This document shows, piece by piece, positions 1 to 10,672 of a DNA stretch of 64,000 nt. Made by a program: the position numbers and the translations under genes. The number at the start of each line of letters is the position of its first letter. Positions within the stretch are counted from its first letter, which is position 1. The notes under the pieces are model-generated. The model had not been told where the DNA came from. It ran no database searches and saw nothing but the letters and a program-made list of their open reading frames with translations. The stretch is from Apium graveolens. Taxonomy: Eukaryota > Streptophyta > Magnoliopsida > Apiales > Apiaceae. The stretch lies in assembly GCF_009905375.1 (NCBI RefSeq), contig NC_133649.1:233157792-233221791 (forward strand), given 5' to 3'.

Positions 1-1388
1 ATGATGGAAATGATGATCAAGGATACTCTGGAATGGGTAGCGGTCATAGTCAAGGTAGAAGGTTTACATCAAGACAAGCTAGTCATAGGACAAGTTCTGA
101 TACTGGGAAAAGAATAAGTTCTGCTGCTGGTAAAAGGATAAGTTCTGATGAACTTCTAGATCTTGATGAGGAAATGTCAAGACAGTTATTTCTTCAAGAA
201 AATCCAGGAATGGACTTGGAAAGTTTAAAGGAAGAAGAAGCCAGACTTAAATCAGAGAAAGTCACATCTAAATCTGAAGCTTCTGGTAAAAAATCACTTC
301 CAAAACTCAAAGGCATTGTGATCAAAGAAAGGACACATACTGAAGCAACATTGGCTAGATCATAACCACAGATAGATCCAAGATCCAAGGGTAAAGAAAA
401 GGTTGGTGAACCTATCAAGGTTTATGTACCTCCTGAGGAAGAAGAAATTACTGATGAAAAGGATGATCTTGCTCTGACTTCAAGAAAAGTTCTTAAAACA
501 ACCTCTGACATGGCTCAAGTTGTTCAGAGTCAAGAAATTGTAAGTTCTGATATTCAGAAGAAGCAAGTAACCTCTGACATAGCTCAAGTTAACTTGATAT
601 CAGAAAATAGATCAAAGACACTCCTACCAGGATTCATTAAAGCAAAACAGACTCAATCTTTGAAGACTACTGCAAGTGGTTTTGAAGCAAGAGTAGTTAC
701 TGGAAAGGAAGCTAGAGATAAAACTGAATTGGGAAGTGCTGATGAAAGAAGAGTACGCAACACTACCAATGACCCAACTTCCTTGAGTGAACCAGGTATT
801 GGAGCAACTCCTGAGAGATTGAATCAACTGGAATCTGTACAGATGGTTTACCATACCTACTTGAAAGAATACATCATGTTGTATTTCATGACAGATGGTA
901 GGGTTTATCATATAAGACAAAATGCCATTCCATTGAAGTATTTTGAAGAATTGGAGCATGTACTTTTCTTACTTCAAGTGGATGACAGAATAACAGGGAC
1001 TGCTGCAAACTTCTTAAAAGAACAGATTCAGAGACAGAAAAGGCTTTATTCAGTTAAGTCTGACAGCATATATGTTCCAAAGTACAGAGATCACAATGGT
1101 GATATTGTTGATATGAAGCCTAATACTACACAGATCAGAACATATCTTGGTATTAAGGGACTTGAATTCAATCTAGAGTCTGACAAAGCTTATGTCATAA
1201 GACTAGATCAGGAGTTGAGAAAAGCAAAGATCAATGATCTCAGAGCTGCAATCTATCAAACTGGTGAAGATACTGCAGAGCTTAAAGATGTCAAAAGGAG
1301 AATGATTGATGAACTCAGATATGCTGAGAAATGTTTGTTGAAGAACTATCTCAGAACAACTCCTGACATCAGAGAGATCAGAAAATGA
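1..1388 (+). pseudogene. Copia D third ORF, C-terminal two thirds
   Basis: This is the 3' part of the long extra ORF that follows pol in this copia family; its start lies left of the window. One frame runs through to the TGA at 1386-1388 and is broken once, by TAA at 363-365, where the related copy B reads a glutamine codon. Visible parts are a Ser/Arg/Lys-rich stretch, an acidic segment (DELLDLDEE), Lys-rich linkers with repeated TSD(I/M)AQV units, and a conserved C-terminal domain of about 200 residues (LNQLESVQMVYHT, YFMTDGRVYHIR, KAKINDLRAAIYQTGED). I see no signal peptide or membrane helix, so 'env-like' would describe position only. The same domain recurs in copies A, B, C and I. Function unknown. 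Confidence 0.8.
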
Positions 1389-1596
1389 TGAAGCCAAGTC
1401 GAAGATCTACAACTGCTTAAATTCTGATATTTATACAGACTGAAGTTGTTATCAGAAGTTGAAATTGGTAAAAGCTTTAAGGACTGTAAGTTGTAGTTAT
1501 CTAGTCTAATTCTCATGCATTTGTACTTAATGTTTTTGACATCATCAAATATCTGTTAAACTTGTATATTATGTTAATTTACAAGTTGGGGGAGAT
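1389..1596 (+). other. Copia D 3' untranslated spacer and polypurine tract
   Basis: Non-coding spacer between the third ORF and the 3' LTR. It ends in the polypurine tract acaagttgggggagat (1581-1596), the primer for plus-strand DNA synthesis in LTR retrotransposons. The same tract precedes the 3' LTRs of A, B and I, and a close version precedes that of C. Confidence 0.8.
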
Positions 1597-2212
1597 TTTA
1601 GATATATTTGATAATGTCATGGCTAATATGTTTTATGTTTAGCTTTCAGATCTTACTTGAACAGGATAAATCAGTACTTAACTGTTGATCAGTACTTATA
1701 CTGGAAGTCAGGACTTAAGGATATCAGTACTTATGATATCAGGAGATAATCATCAGAAGATAGATATCAGAACTTAAGTGCTGAAGGACGATCAGATAAG
1801 GACAGTAGCTGATTAAAGGAAAGAAGATCAAGATAAACATAAGAAGAGATATGCATGAAGAAGGAATTCTGTAAAGAATGGAATACTTGGAAGAAAAGAT
1901 ATCTGATTGATATATTTTAGGAAGCAGAATTATATTCCATATCAATTAGCGAGTATCTTGTAACTGTGTAGTATATAAACACAGACATAGGGTTTACACT
2001 AAAAGTGTTATCATTATTAGAGAAGATTATTCATTGTAACCCTAGCAGCTCTCGTGATATTTGTTCATCACTGAGAGGTAACAATTCCATACTGTAACAG
2101 AGTTTATTGTTTCAATAAAGTTTGTTTTCTGTTACTTAAGTTCTTAAAGTTCGATTTGAGTGTACTATACACTGTATTCACCCCCTCTACAGTGTGTGTG
2201 TGTGACCTAACA
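1597..2212 (+). repeat. Copia D 3' LTR
   Basis: LTR of about 616 bp ending in ...gtgtgacctaaca, as in element A. The first bases read ttag instead of tgttag, so the terminal G looks lost. A TATA box (tatataaa, 1972-1979) lies in a context shared with A's LTR. Upstream are repeated TCAGTACTTA and TCAGAACTTA motifs. The sequence changes abruptly to element C at 2213 (atatc), the expected target duplication, but D's left end is outside the window so this cannot be confirmed. Confidence 0.85.
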
Positions 2213-4481
2213 ATATCATATAAAAAAAGATTCTTTTTGAGTGGCAGTCTCCTGTACTGGCAAAAGGAGAGGTAACTTTGAGACAAGAATCTTATAAGTT
2301 TTTTTTACTTATAAAGTTTCTTCTGTGAGAAGAATATTACTCTTAAAAGTAATATATTTTGTGAGAAGTGATGAGATCACTTGAAAAGAACAGAGAGATT
2401 TAGGTGTTACCATGTTTTTGTTTCAGAATCTCATCAGCCACAGGCATCTCTTGCAAAGGATTTGGCTAAAGGCAAGGCGATTCTTCTGGATTCTGCAAAT
2501 TCTTCTGATGGGTTGTCTGATTCTGATAATGACAGTGATGCGGATGATTCTGACACAGCTCAGCTTAAGACTACAATTGATGCATCTAAGAAGTCCAATG
2601 TTGGTTCTTCTTCGCAATTCAATGAAAATCCTTCTTATTACAATGCTGATGCTGAGCATCTTTGACAGACAGAATGGGATTATAAATGGAAACTTGCAAA
2701 TACTTCTATCTCATCTGCTATTGGCCTGCAATATATTCATCATGCCTATGATGAAATTCAAACTCCTGATATGAAGTTGCATCTTAAGGCCTCCACTATT
2801 TCTGTTAAAGGAATTCACTCTGACCTTGATGAAATGAAGAAATCTCATGCTGCTATCAAGGAGAAAATTGATGGATTTTTGCTTCACACACCTACCTCAG
2901 CTAAAATTAAAAGTGTGAAAAATACTATCATAGATGTTGTTGAATCTCAACACAACATGGCCTCTAGACTTTCCTCCTTAGAAGATAAGGTCTCTTCTAT
3001 AGGTGACAAACTGGATGCTCTGTTTTCTCTTCTTTCAAATACTTATGCCAAAAAGGGGGAGAAGATAGTTGTTACAAAATGTACACCAGTATCTATTCAG
3101 ACAAAGGATAAACAAATTGATGATGATGGTGATAGAAATAAGAATCCAGTTACAGATGTTCAAATTGCTTCTACTGCTCAACAACCTCAACATTCCAAGA
3201 AGACTGGTTCTTCAGGACAAAGGAAGTCTACTGGTACTCATAAAGCCAAGCACAAGACTATTGCTAGTGCTCATGAGGATGATGACGTTACAATCTCAAA
3301 TTTAATAGATGTTAAGGGATTATTCTTTCCTTACAGGCATAAGGAAACATGTGAAGAGATTGTCTTGTACTACAAAGATAAGAGGTTTGAGCAAAAGAAT
3401 GCTAGGAGTGCTCTTGGGTATATAACTGAAGAATTTCCTGATCTAACATGTGAAGAAGCAGTTATGCAACAAAAGGAGTTACTGGCTCAAATTGAATCTG
3501 AAGCTAAAATTTCTAAAGGAAGAGGAAAAAGAGGTAGGAGATCTATAAGAGCTAGAGGAAGAGAAAAAGGAGGAAGAACCACTAAATCAAGTCAAGTGAC
3601 TGCATTTAACTCTACTTTTCTGAATTTTCTATCCAGAGAAGGTTATGTTCCTGTACAAGGACATGAAAGAGATGAAGAAGTTCAGAAGCCAGAATAGTTA
3701 ATTATACAAAGAAAGAAAAGATCAGCCACTGACATTGATCAAGCTGATATAACAAATCAGAATGTAACTTCTGATGCAGACACAAATCCTGAGGTAAAAG
3801 TAGATCCTGATGCTATGAACCTGATAACTGATTTTGACTCTGATGAAAAAGTGATCGAAGCATTAAATGATTCACCCTTATTATAGTAGTCACTCCTCAT
3901 ATTTTGGAGGTTGATGAAAAAGAAAAGATTGATAGAAGGAAAGCTGATCAAGTATGCAAAGAATATTTGCAGAGAGTTTTAAAATCAAAGAGGGAGCTAT
4001 GGCATAAAGCAAAAGGGAAGATTCATGACATGTCTACAAGTTATGCTCCTTTCTACAAGAAGGATAGAAGATGGAAAGACATTGATACATTCTATTATCC
4101 TAAAGGGTTCAAGCATGTTGAATTTGTGTCAGCAGGGTTAATAGATTCTATTTCAGAATAGGAAGATGTTGATAAGTCCATCAAGAAACCTTCTTGGGTG
4201 GGATACAATGAAAAACTGAAACTTGTCAAATCTCGAACCAGAGGAGGCATTGGTCATTCTGATATGGAGATTCTAAGATCTGATCTGCTGGATACAAATA
4301 CTCTGACTGAGAATCTTGGTGAAAGAATTTCTCCTTCACATCTTGAGAAAGTTGAAGTTGTGAAGATCATCTATAGAAAGATAAATGATAATGATGTCAG
4401 AGAAGAGATTATGTACTTTTTCAGGGATGGTAAAGTAAAGAGCTTTACATTGCAGCAACTCTTAATGAAGACTGTGACATA
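2213..4481 (+). pseudogene. Copia C third ORF, first segment
   Basis: A divergent member of the same third-ORF family, oriented +. Reading frames at 2381-3697, 3904-4161 and 4198-4481 are separated by stops (for example 2663-2665) and one frameshift near 3885. In order: a Ser/Asp-rich acidic segment near 2500-2570; a predicted coiled coil (SRLSSLEDKVSSIGDKLDAL) ending in AKKGEKIV, matching AKKGEKVI in A and B; a Lys/Arg-rich basic block (KGRGKRGRRSIRARGREKGG, about 3516-3570); and the start of the C-terminal domain (VVKIIYRKINDNDV, YFFRDGKVKSF). It is cut at 4481 by copia B and resumes at 44537. Bases 2213-2380 show nothing recognisable. Confidence 0.7.
4477..4481. repeat. Left target-site duplication of copia B (acata)
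   Basis: The five bases acata stand immediately before B's LTR terminus (tgttac...) and recur at 44537-44541 directly after B's other terminus (...ctaaca). This shows that B inserted into C's third ORF. Confidence 0.9.
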
Positions 4482-4518
4482 TGTTACATCACACACACTG
4501 TAGAAGGGGGTTGAATAC
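4482..4518 (-). repeat. Copia B 3' LTR, distal 37 bp
   Basis: Reads tgttacatcacacacactg followed by tagaagggggttgaatac. It matches the end of B's other LTR at 43919-43955 with a few changes. The rest of this LTR lies at 15142-15722; gypsy E separates them. The last five bases (aatac, 4514-4518) are the left duplication of E. Confidence 0.85.
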
Positions 4519-4919
4519 TATTATGAATTAAAAACTAAGATATATAATTGCTATATTTATTACTAAGAAATATGAGCTTCGTGGCTCGATTTGACTGCTC
4601 TTGTGTTTCGTGACTCAATCTGCCTTAACAAGATGCCTACGTACCTTGCTGATTGCCAAGGATCAAGTCAAAAAATGTAGTTTTGATTTGTGGGGGGTGA
4701 GACCCCTTATATAGATGTTGGGTTTAGAGACTTGGTGGTCAAGTCTCAGAATTAGAGTGGACTTGAGAGTCCTAGGAAGTAGGAGGTTGATTCCTTATCC
4801 CATGAGGTTCCTTGGAGGCCAATCTACAAGGATTTATATCCCCACTAGGACTTATCTTAATAGCTGTTTTTCTCCCTTATTAAATAATTATGTAATCAAG
4901 ATTTATTTATTCCTTATCA
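4519..4919 (-). repeat. Gypsy E 3' LTR (shortened)
   Basis: 401 bp, against 583 bp for the 5' LTR. The two copies align closely from the inner end (tattatgaattaaaa here, tgttatggattaaaa there) to tttattcc(t/c)tatca. A block of about 180 bp before the outer end, corresponding to roughly 14940-15115, is absent here. The inner terminus reads TA where the other copy has TG. Confidence 0.85.
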
Positions 4920-4936
4920 TTTGCCCCCCAGCTTTT
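4920..4936 (-). other. Gypsy E polypurine tract
   Basis: On the minus strand this reads AAAAGCTGGGGGGCAAA directly against the 3' LTR start (TGATAAGG). This is the position and composition expected of a plus-strand primer. Confidence 0.65.
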
Positions 4937-5079
4937 GGGAAACAGTGACTAGGTTTCGCAGAAGTTAAGTTCATTCGTTCCCTTATAGGGTATCGTTTTT
5001 GCGTAAAGTGTGGAGTGACCTACATATTTACAATGATTTACTTTCATCCCTATTATTTAGGAATTATCTTAATTCCCAA

Positions 5080-5345
5080 GAACTTTTCCTGGATTCTGGG
5101 ATTTTTCCTTGATTTTCTGGATATTTTCTTTAATTCTGGGATCTTCCTTAATTTCCAGGAATTTTTCCCTTAATTCTGGGATTTTTCCTTTTAATCTCCA
5201 GGAATTTTTCCCTTAATTCTGGGATTTTTTCTTAATTCCCAGGAATTTTTCCCTTAATTCTGGGATTTTCCTTAATTTCTAGGAATTTTTCCCCTAATTC
5301 TGGGATTTTTCCTTTAATTTTCTGGATTTATTCCTTATTTTCTGA
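5080..5345. repeat. Tandem repeats of about 40-45 bp in gypsy E
   Basis: About six imperfect head-to-tail units built on aatttttcccttaattctgg followed by gatttttccttaatttccagg. Spacer-region satellites of this kind are common between pol and the 3' LTR in Tat-lineage elements. No coding potential. Confidence 0.75.
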
Positions 5346-5485
5346 AAATATTAATATTTTTCAGAAAATATTTTAAGGAATTTCCTTAATTTTCTGGAAA
5401 TATTCAAAATATAAAATTCTTTTTTCAGAAAACATTTTTTCTTTTTTCTCTCCCTTTTTTTCTTCTTCTTTTTTTTTATAAATAT

Positions 5486-5885
5486 TTCGACCAGGAATCT
5501 CATTCGACCAGGATCCTGGTCGAATTATCCTTCATCGTGCTTTGGTCGACAGCATTTCGAGGAGGGCACTTTCGAGTAGGAATCCTGGTCGAATTTCGAC
5601 CAGGATTTTCATATATATATATATATTATATATTTTTTTAGAAGAAAATTTCCTTTTCGGTCAGGATTTTGGTTAGAATTCCTGGTTTTGACCGAATTAA
5701 CTCCTCTGGCCTGCCCTGATCGAAGCTATATCGACCTCAAGGGTTTCGAACAGGATTTATATACAGTTTCTGGTCGAATAGGTTTAACTTCTGGTCGAAT
5801 TAAGCCTTTTATTCAGCCCTGGTCGCAGCCATTTCGACCTCAACTCATTCGATTAGGAATATAATGTAAGTCCGGATCGAATTGG
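5486..5885. promoter_or_regulatory. Cluster of TTCGACC / GGTCGAA motifs with a 24-bp palindrome
   Basis: Direct and inverted copies of ttcgaccagga and its complement recur here (for example from 5488, around 5503-5525, near 5585-5605, and in variant form to about 5885). Positions 5502-5525 form a perfect 24-bp palindrome centred on ggatcc. The cluster lies 500-900 bp upstream of the antisense gene's TATA box. A role as an operator-like or silencing target is inference. Confidence 0.6.
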
Positions 5886-5929
5886 GTCAGTAATTTGGCA
5901 TATATATTTTTTGTAACTCCACATTTTTG

Positions 5930-6378
5930 GATTTGGGCCCTTAAATCTAGGCTGGATTTCTTCCAACTCAAATTTGGGCCTAAGATTTGGGCCTGGATTC
6001 TTCCATGGTTACTTAGTATTGACCCTAGGCTTTTTTCTAAACTGGGCCTTTATCTTGGGCCACCACCCTTTTTTGACTGGATTCTCCCTTAAGATATTTG
6101 GGCCTCAATTCCTGGGTTTTTGTATTTGAGCCTTGGCACTGGGCCTCTTGAGCCCTAAACACTTGGGTTTTTCAAGATTTTTCTAGGATTGGGCCTTATA
6201 TCTGAGCCCAAATTCCAGGTTCTTCTAAGGTTTTTCTGGATTCTTCCAGAATCTTCAAAAAATTTAAGTTTTTCACTTAATTTTTCCAAGAATTTCCTGG
6301 ATAATTCTAGAACCTTCTCATTTTTGGGCCCAAATGGGCTTTTCGAGGCCCAATTTGCCCTACCAGAGGCTATATAAG
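5930..6378 (+). promoter_or_regulatory. Promoter of the antisense gene: TGGGCY boxes and TATA
   Basis: About ten TGGGCC/TGGGCT (site II-type) motifs, on both strands, run from 5934 to 6355; the last group (ttgggcccaaatgggctttt, then gaggcccaat) is just upstream of a TATA box, tatataag, at 6371-6378. The expected start of transcription is near 6400-6410 and the start codon is at 6528. TGGGCY boxes are known in plants as TCP-bound elements of genes active in dividing cells. That they act here is inference. Confidence 0.65.
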
Positions 6379-6527
6379 AGTGAGTTGTGGGGGGGGGTGT
6401 GAAGGCACACTTCTCATTTTCACAACTTCTCATTCTTTTCTCAACACTCTTCAATCTCCAAAACTCTTCCCTCCCTAGGGACTTTCAGCTTTCTTCCAAG
6501 TTTCCAAGCTTTCCTCTTTTTCCATCA

Positions 6528-8432
6528 ATGGCAGATAAAGGTGCTGAGAGAGCGGCTAAGATTGCCTCATATTCAAAACGAGGTAAGGATATCGAGATCC
6601 GCTCTTCCTACATGTCTTTGATTGTTATGATTAACACTAGGGGGGACGAATATCCCTCCACTGCGCATCTCGACTCTTTTAATCATTGTAACACTTGGCA
6701 CAACATAGATTACGATAAATTAAATGCACGTTATAATGTTCTTCCTCCCCTTAGATTAGTTCCAGTTTCTGGTGGTGACCGTACTTGCCACTGGAAACCT
6801 GACACTCTTTTTATCTACACAGATGCCCTCGATGCTGGGCTTAGTTCCCTTTTCATCCCTTCATTCCTCATCTTCTAGCTGATTTACAAGTTAACCCATG
6901 TCAGCTTCTTCCAAATGCTTGGAGGAACATTTTATGTTTTATGGTTTGCTGCCTTAGGTAAGGTTTTCCCCTATCTGTAGCTGTTTTTAGGAAAGTTTTT
7001 CAATGTTACAACAGTTCTTCCGGTAACTGTGGTTGGGTCTATGTCAAACAAAGGCCCAAGTGTAAGCATATCTTTAACAGTGCCTCCATTCCCGATAATA
7101 ACCAAAATTGGAGGAATAGTTTTGTCGGGTTAAGGTGGGAGAATGGCGACTGGGGCACACTCTTCAGACCTTCCTTCGGGAAAAATAGTGATGGTAGCCT
7201 CAAATCCATTCACTTAACCCCCGAGGAAACTATCATTTATAATAAGCTTACTCGGGATGACGGTACTACTACCAGCTAGACTCTCTTAGAGGAGTTTTCC
7301 CTCATCTATGTGGGGCTATCCTCTGTTTCTCAACAGGGTATTTTTCTTCCCTTCTCAATTTTATTTCATTTCATGCATTATTGACACCACTTATTTTGTT
7401 TTTTATCTTGTCTTGAAGCTGCCAAGGAGATCAACGAGGATAACGTGCCCCTCGTTGAGGAAACTGCTAGAATGAAGAAGGCTCGTCTTGCGGGCCTAGA
7501 CACTAGAGGAAAGGCTACGGAGCCTAGCTTCCTACGAAAGCACAAGGAGCCCATGGTGGAGGCTCCAGCTGAGGGAGTTGAGGGCCATAGTGCCCCTATA
7601 ACTACTGCTGCTCCTGTCCCTGCTGCCACGGGCGCCTTTCAGCCTCTCTTAGGATTCTGTCGAGGGGATACCGTGGTTGGATCCACGAAACACACCTGGG
7701 ATTGGTCTTACCACGGGGTAACTCCCAAAGACTTCACGGATGTGGTGGCTACTCCTGACTTAGAGAGGATCAAGCTCATGGGAGCCCAGTCCTTAGCCTC
7801 GGTACGACTATTTCTTGGAATTATCTTTCTTATATGTAGCATTCACTCGCCTTACACATTTGTCTATTATTTCATTTCAGTCTAACGCCTATTTTCAAGG
7901 CACTGTGAAGCAAGCTGAATCCTGGAAGAGGGCTTCTGACAAAGCAGACAATGCCCTCAGGAGGCAGCAGAAGAAGTATGCTGCTCTAGAGAAGAAGCTC
8001 AAGCATAAGAAGGAAGAGCTCGGTGAGTCTAACGTCGAGTTGGTGGTGCTTCGGGCCGAGAAAGATAAGGCGATTGATAACTATCTGGACTCGGAGGAGT
8101 TTACCCAGTCCATGAGGGTAAGGGATGACTCAGTCTTTCCTGGGTTTTTCAGGACTAGTTGGGACACGACCCTTGGGACCGTGAATGAGGCTTGTCCTGA
8201 TATTAACCCGACGGACTATGTCTGCCCTGATAACGAGGCTTTACTGCAGAGGTTTCATACCCGAGTAGTTGTCTCGGATCGCATCCCTCAGGACCCGCTT
8301 CCTCCTCCTCCCGAGTCGTCTTTCAGGCCTGCTGAGGATGACAGCTCTTCCTCCTCTTCTAAGACGACAGAGACTTCTAGCGAGAGCGGGGGGGATGATG
8401 ATATGGATGCTGAGGGCATCTCAGCTCCTTAG
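6528..8432 (+). pseudogene. Three-exon antisense gene of gypsy E (putative gypsy-type transposon protein family)
   Basis: The gene runs opposite to the element. Exon 1 (6528-7337) begins at ATG in good context (tcaATGGC). Exons 2 (7419-7801) and 3 (7881-8432) are joined by GT-AG introns of about 80 bp (gtattt...cttgaag and gtacga...tttcag), in consistent phase. Exon 1 resembles the plant family 'putative gypsy type transposon' (PF04195-like; LLPNAWRNILCF, GCGW-type core, RWENGDWG). This is recalled, not searched. Exon 3 holds a Lys/Glu-rich coiled coil (RRQQKKYAALEKKLKHKKEE) and an acidic Ser/Asp-rich tail. Damage: a frameshift near 6843, TAA at 6959-6961 and TAG at 7277-7279. An intact relative would encode roughly 580 residues. 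Function unknown. Confidence 0.65.
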
Positions 8433-8759
8433 AGCTTTTCCAGCCCTGTGTGGCTTATTTACTTTATCTTATTTTCAAGACTTTGTTTATCAAACTTTTG
8501 TAATATTTATTTGATCCATTCCTATTTATCTGATTTTATGCTTGCCTTTCATGCATTTAGTTTACTTGTCTTGCCGTAGAGATTCAAACATATTTCGAAA
8601 ACTTTCTGAACTTCATAAATTGTTTGGGATTCATCCCTTACACAAGTCTTAATAAACCTCAAAATAAAACTAAAATATATAAATCCTAAGCAAGCAAAGC
8701 TTCAAGGTGCTTTTCAACCTTCTTGTCATCTTGACAAGTGAGAATCGTATTCAATCGCC

Positions 8760-9830
8760 TTACACATAGTAAACCTTCAGGTTTTGTGCATGCCAGGTTC
8801 TCAGGACTTCAAAACCATCCATAGTCTCCAGCTTGTAGGTTCCTCTACCTTGAACACTCTTGACCTTGTATGGCCCTTCCCAATTTGGGGCAAGCTTCCC
8901 TTTCTGCCCTACACCAGAGGCTTCTACCTTCCTCAAGACTAAGTCACCTTGTTTGAAAAACCTTTCTTTAACTCTTAGGTTGTAGTAGAATGAAGCCTTT
9001 TTCTGATATTCCACTATCTTCGCATATGCCTCATCTCGCACTTCATCAATTAGATCCAGGGCTAACCTTTGCCCTTCCTCATTCTCCTCAGCATTGAAAG
9101 CTTGAATCCTGGGGGAGGAATGTGATATTTCTACAAGAACAACTGCCTTTGCCCGATATGCTAACATGAAGGGAGTTGCTCCAGTCGTGACTCTACAAGT
9201 AGTCCTGTAGGCCCATAGTATTGGGAGTATTTTATCCACCCAGTTATTCCTCGACTTCTTGATCCTCTTCTTTAGTCCATCCAGGATTATCCGATTTGCC
9301 ACTTCCGCTTACCCATTGGCTTGCGGATGAGCCACAGAGGTGAATCGTAATTCAATTTCATTCTCCTCGCAATACTTCTTGAATTCTTCATTATTGAATT
9401 GTGTTCCATTGTTAGTGACTAGGATTCGGGGAATTCCATACCGGCACATGATATTTTCTCACAGGAATTGTGCAACCTGCTTAGTTGTGATTTTGGCCAA
9501 GGGTTTAGCTTCAATCCATTTGGTAAAATAATCGATGGCTACAATCAAAAACTTCCTTTGTGCCGTGGCCATGGGGAAAGGCCCAAGTATATCCATTCCC
9601 CACATAGCAAAGGGGATAGGTGAGTTGATAGAGGTCAGCATCTCGGGGGGTTGTCTAACGACCGGTGCATGCTTCTGACAGTGGTCACACTTCTTCACAT
9701 ATTCTTTGGCATCAACCATCATTTCTGGCCAATAGAAGCCTAAACGGTTTATCTTATGAGCTAAGGCCCTGCCCCCCTAGTGTTGCCCACAAATACCTTC
9801 ATGTACTTCTTCAAGAGCCAAGCGTGCCTC
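8760..9830 (-). pseudogene. Gypsy E integrase
   Basis: The last pol domain inserts element cDNA into the chromosome. Reading down the minus strand: remains of the N-terminal HHCC zinc domain (VKKCDHCQKHA, about 9700), core motif WGMDILGPFP with the first catalytic Asp, then VTNNGTQF, where the usual VTDNGTQF has lost its second catalytic Asp (GAC to AAC), the Glu region (ANG, stop, AEVANR) at about 9310, and a C-terminal basic domain to the TAG near 8760 (WEGPYKVKSVQGRGTYKL). Stops split it near 9779, 9459 and 9310. Catalytically dead by sequence. Confidence 0.85.
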
Positions 9831-10048
9831 ATCGGGCCTGAGACACCTTAAGTAAGGAACTCTTCTAACGCTAGAGACCACTAGAAGACACCCGGGACCA
9901 GAGCATGTCATGAAAGAAGCACAAAAGATCTTTTATACAGAATTCCATCTATCAGAGAGTACCTTAGTGCTCGAACAGCTAACTTCCGCGCTTCAGTATC
10001 ATCGTTTGGCAACCAACCGGTTTGAATGTGGGCCTTAATGGGATCTAT
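9831..10048 (-). other. Gypsy E pol linker between second RNase H and integrase
   Basis: Degenerate coding sequence. The minus strand still reads pieces such as DPIKAHIQTGWLPNDDTEA and RYSLIDGILYKRSF, typical of the stretch before the integrase zinc domain, interrupted by stops. Confidence 0.6.
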
Positions 10049-10651
10049 TTATGACGTCCCCGGGCCTATAGGAGCTATAAGCTTAACATCGATGCTCCAT
10101 ATCTTCAAAACGCGGAAGTATACACTTCCTGAACTTTCTTCTATCTCAGATGAAGCAAACTTTGATAATGCATCTGCCTTGGCATTTTCCTCCCTTGGAA
10201 TATGCTCAATATGGCATTCATCGAATTGGGTCATCACAGCCCTTACTAGGCGGACATACTTAGCCATTGTATCATCCCTCGCCTCAAACTCTCCCTTTAC
10301 CTGGGATATGACCAGCTTCGAGTCTCCACGGACTTTTAGGTTCTTGACTCTAGGTGTCCCTGCTAGGCCGAGCCCATCTATCAGAGCTTCATATTCAGCC
10401 TCATTGTTTGTGGTTGGGAAGTCTAACTTCATGGCATACTCAATTAAGAACCCATCAGGGCTTTGTATAACCAAACCTGCTCCACTTGAATTTGTTTTTG
10501 ATGCTCCATCAAAATAGAGAACCCAGTATTCTTTCTCCTTATCAACCTTTTCTTTGTCCTCCTTATCAACTTCCTTGTCTTGAGGTATGGTATCTTCCTG
10601 CCCCCCGACTCCTTGGTTGGGTATGGTACATTCCACCACGAAGTCAGCCAA
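10049..10651 (-). pseudogene. Gypsy E second RNase H (aRNH)
   Basis: An extra RNase H domain of about 130 residues following the usual Ty3 RNase H. Motifs: YFDGASKTNSSGAG (first catalytic Asp), NNEAEYEALIDGL (catalytic Glu), VRGDSKLVISQVKGE (third Asp) and ENAKADALSKFA (final Asp). All the metal-binding acids seem present. It is continuous with the upstream frame except for a TGA between them (Arg codon CGA to TGA, about 10677). Possession of this second RNase H is the main reason for assigning E to the Tat lineage. Confidence 0.85.
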
Positions 10652-10672
10652 TGCCTGGGCTTTTATTTCCGT

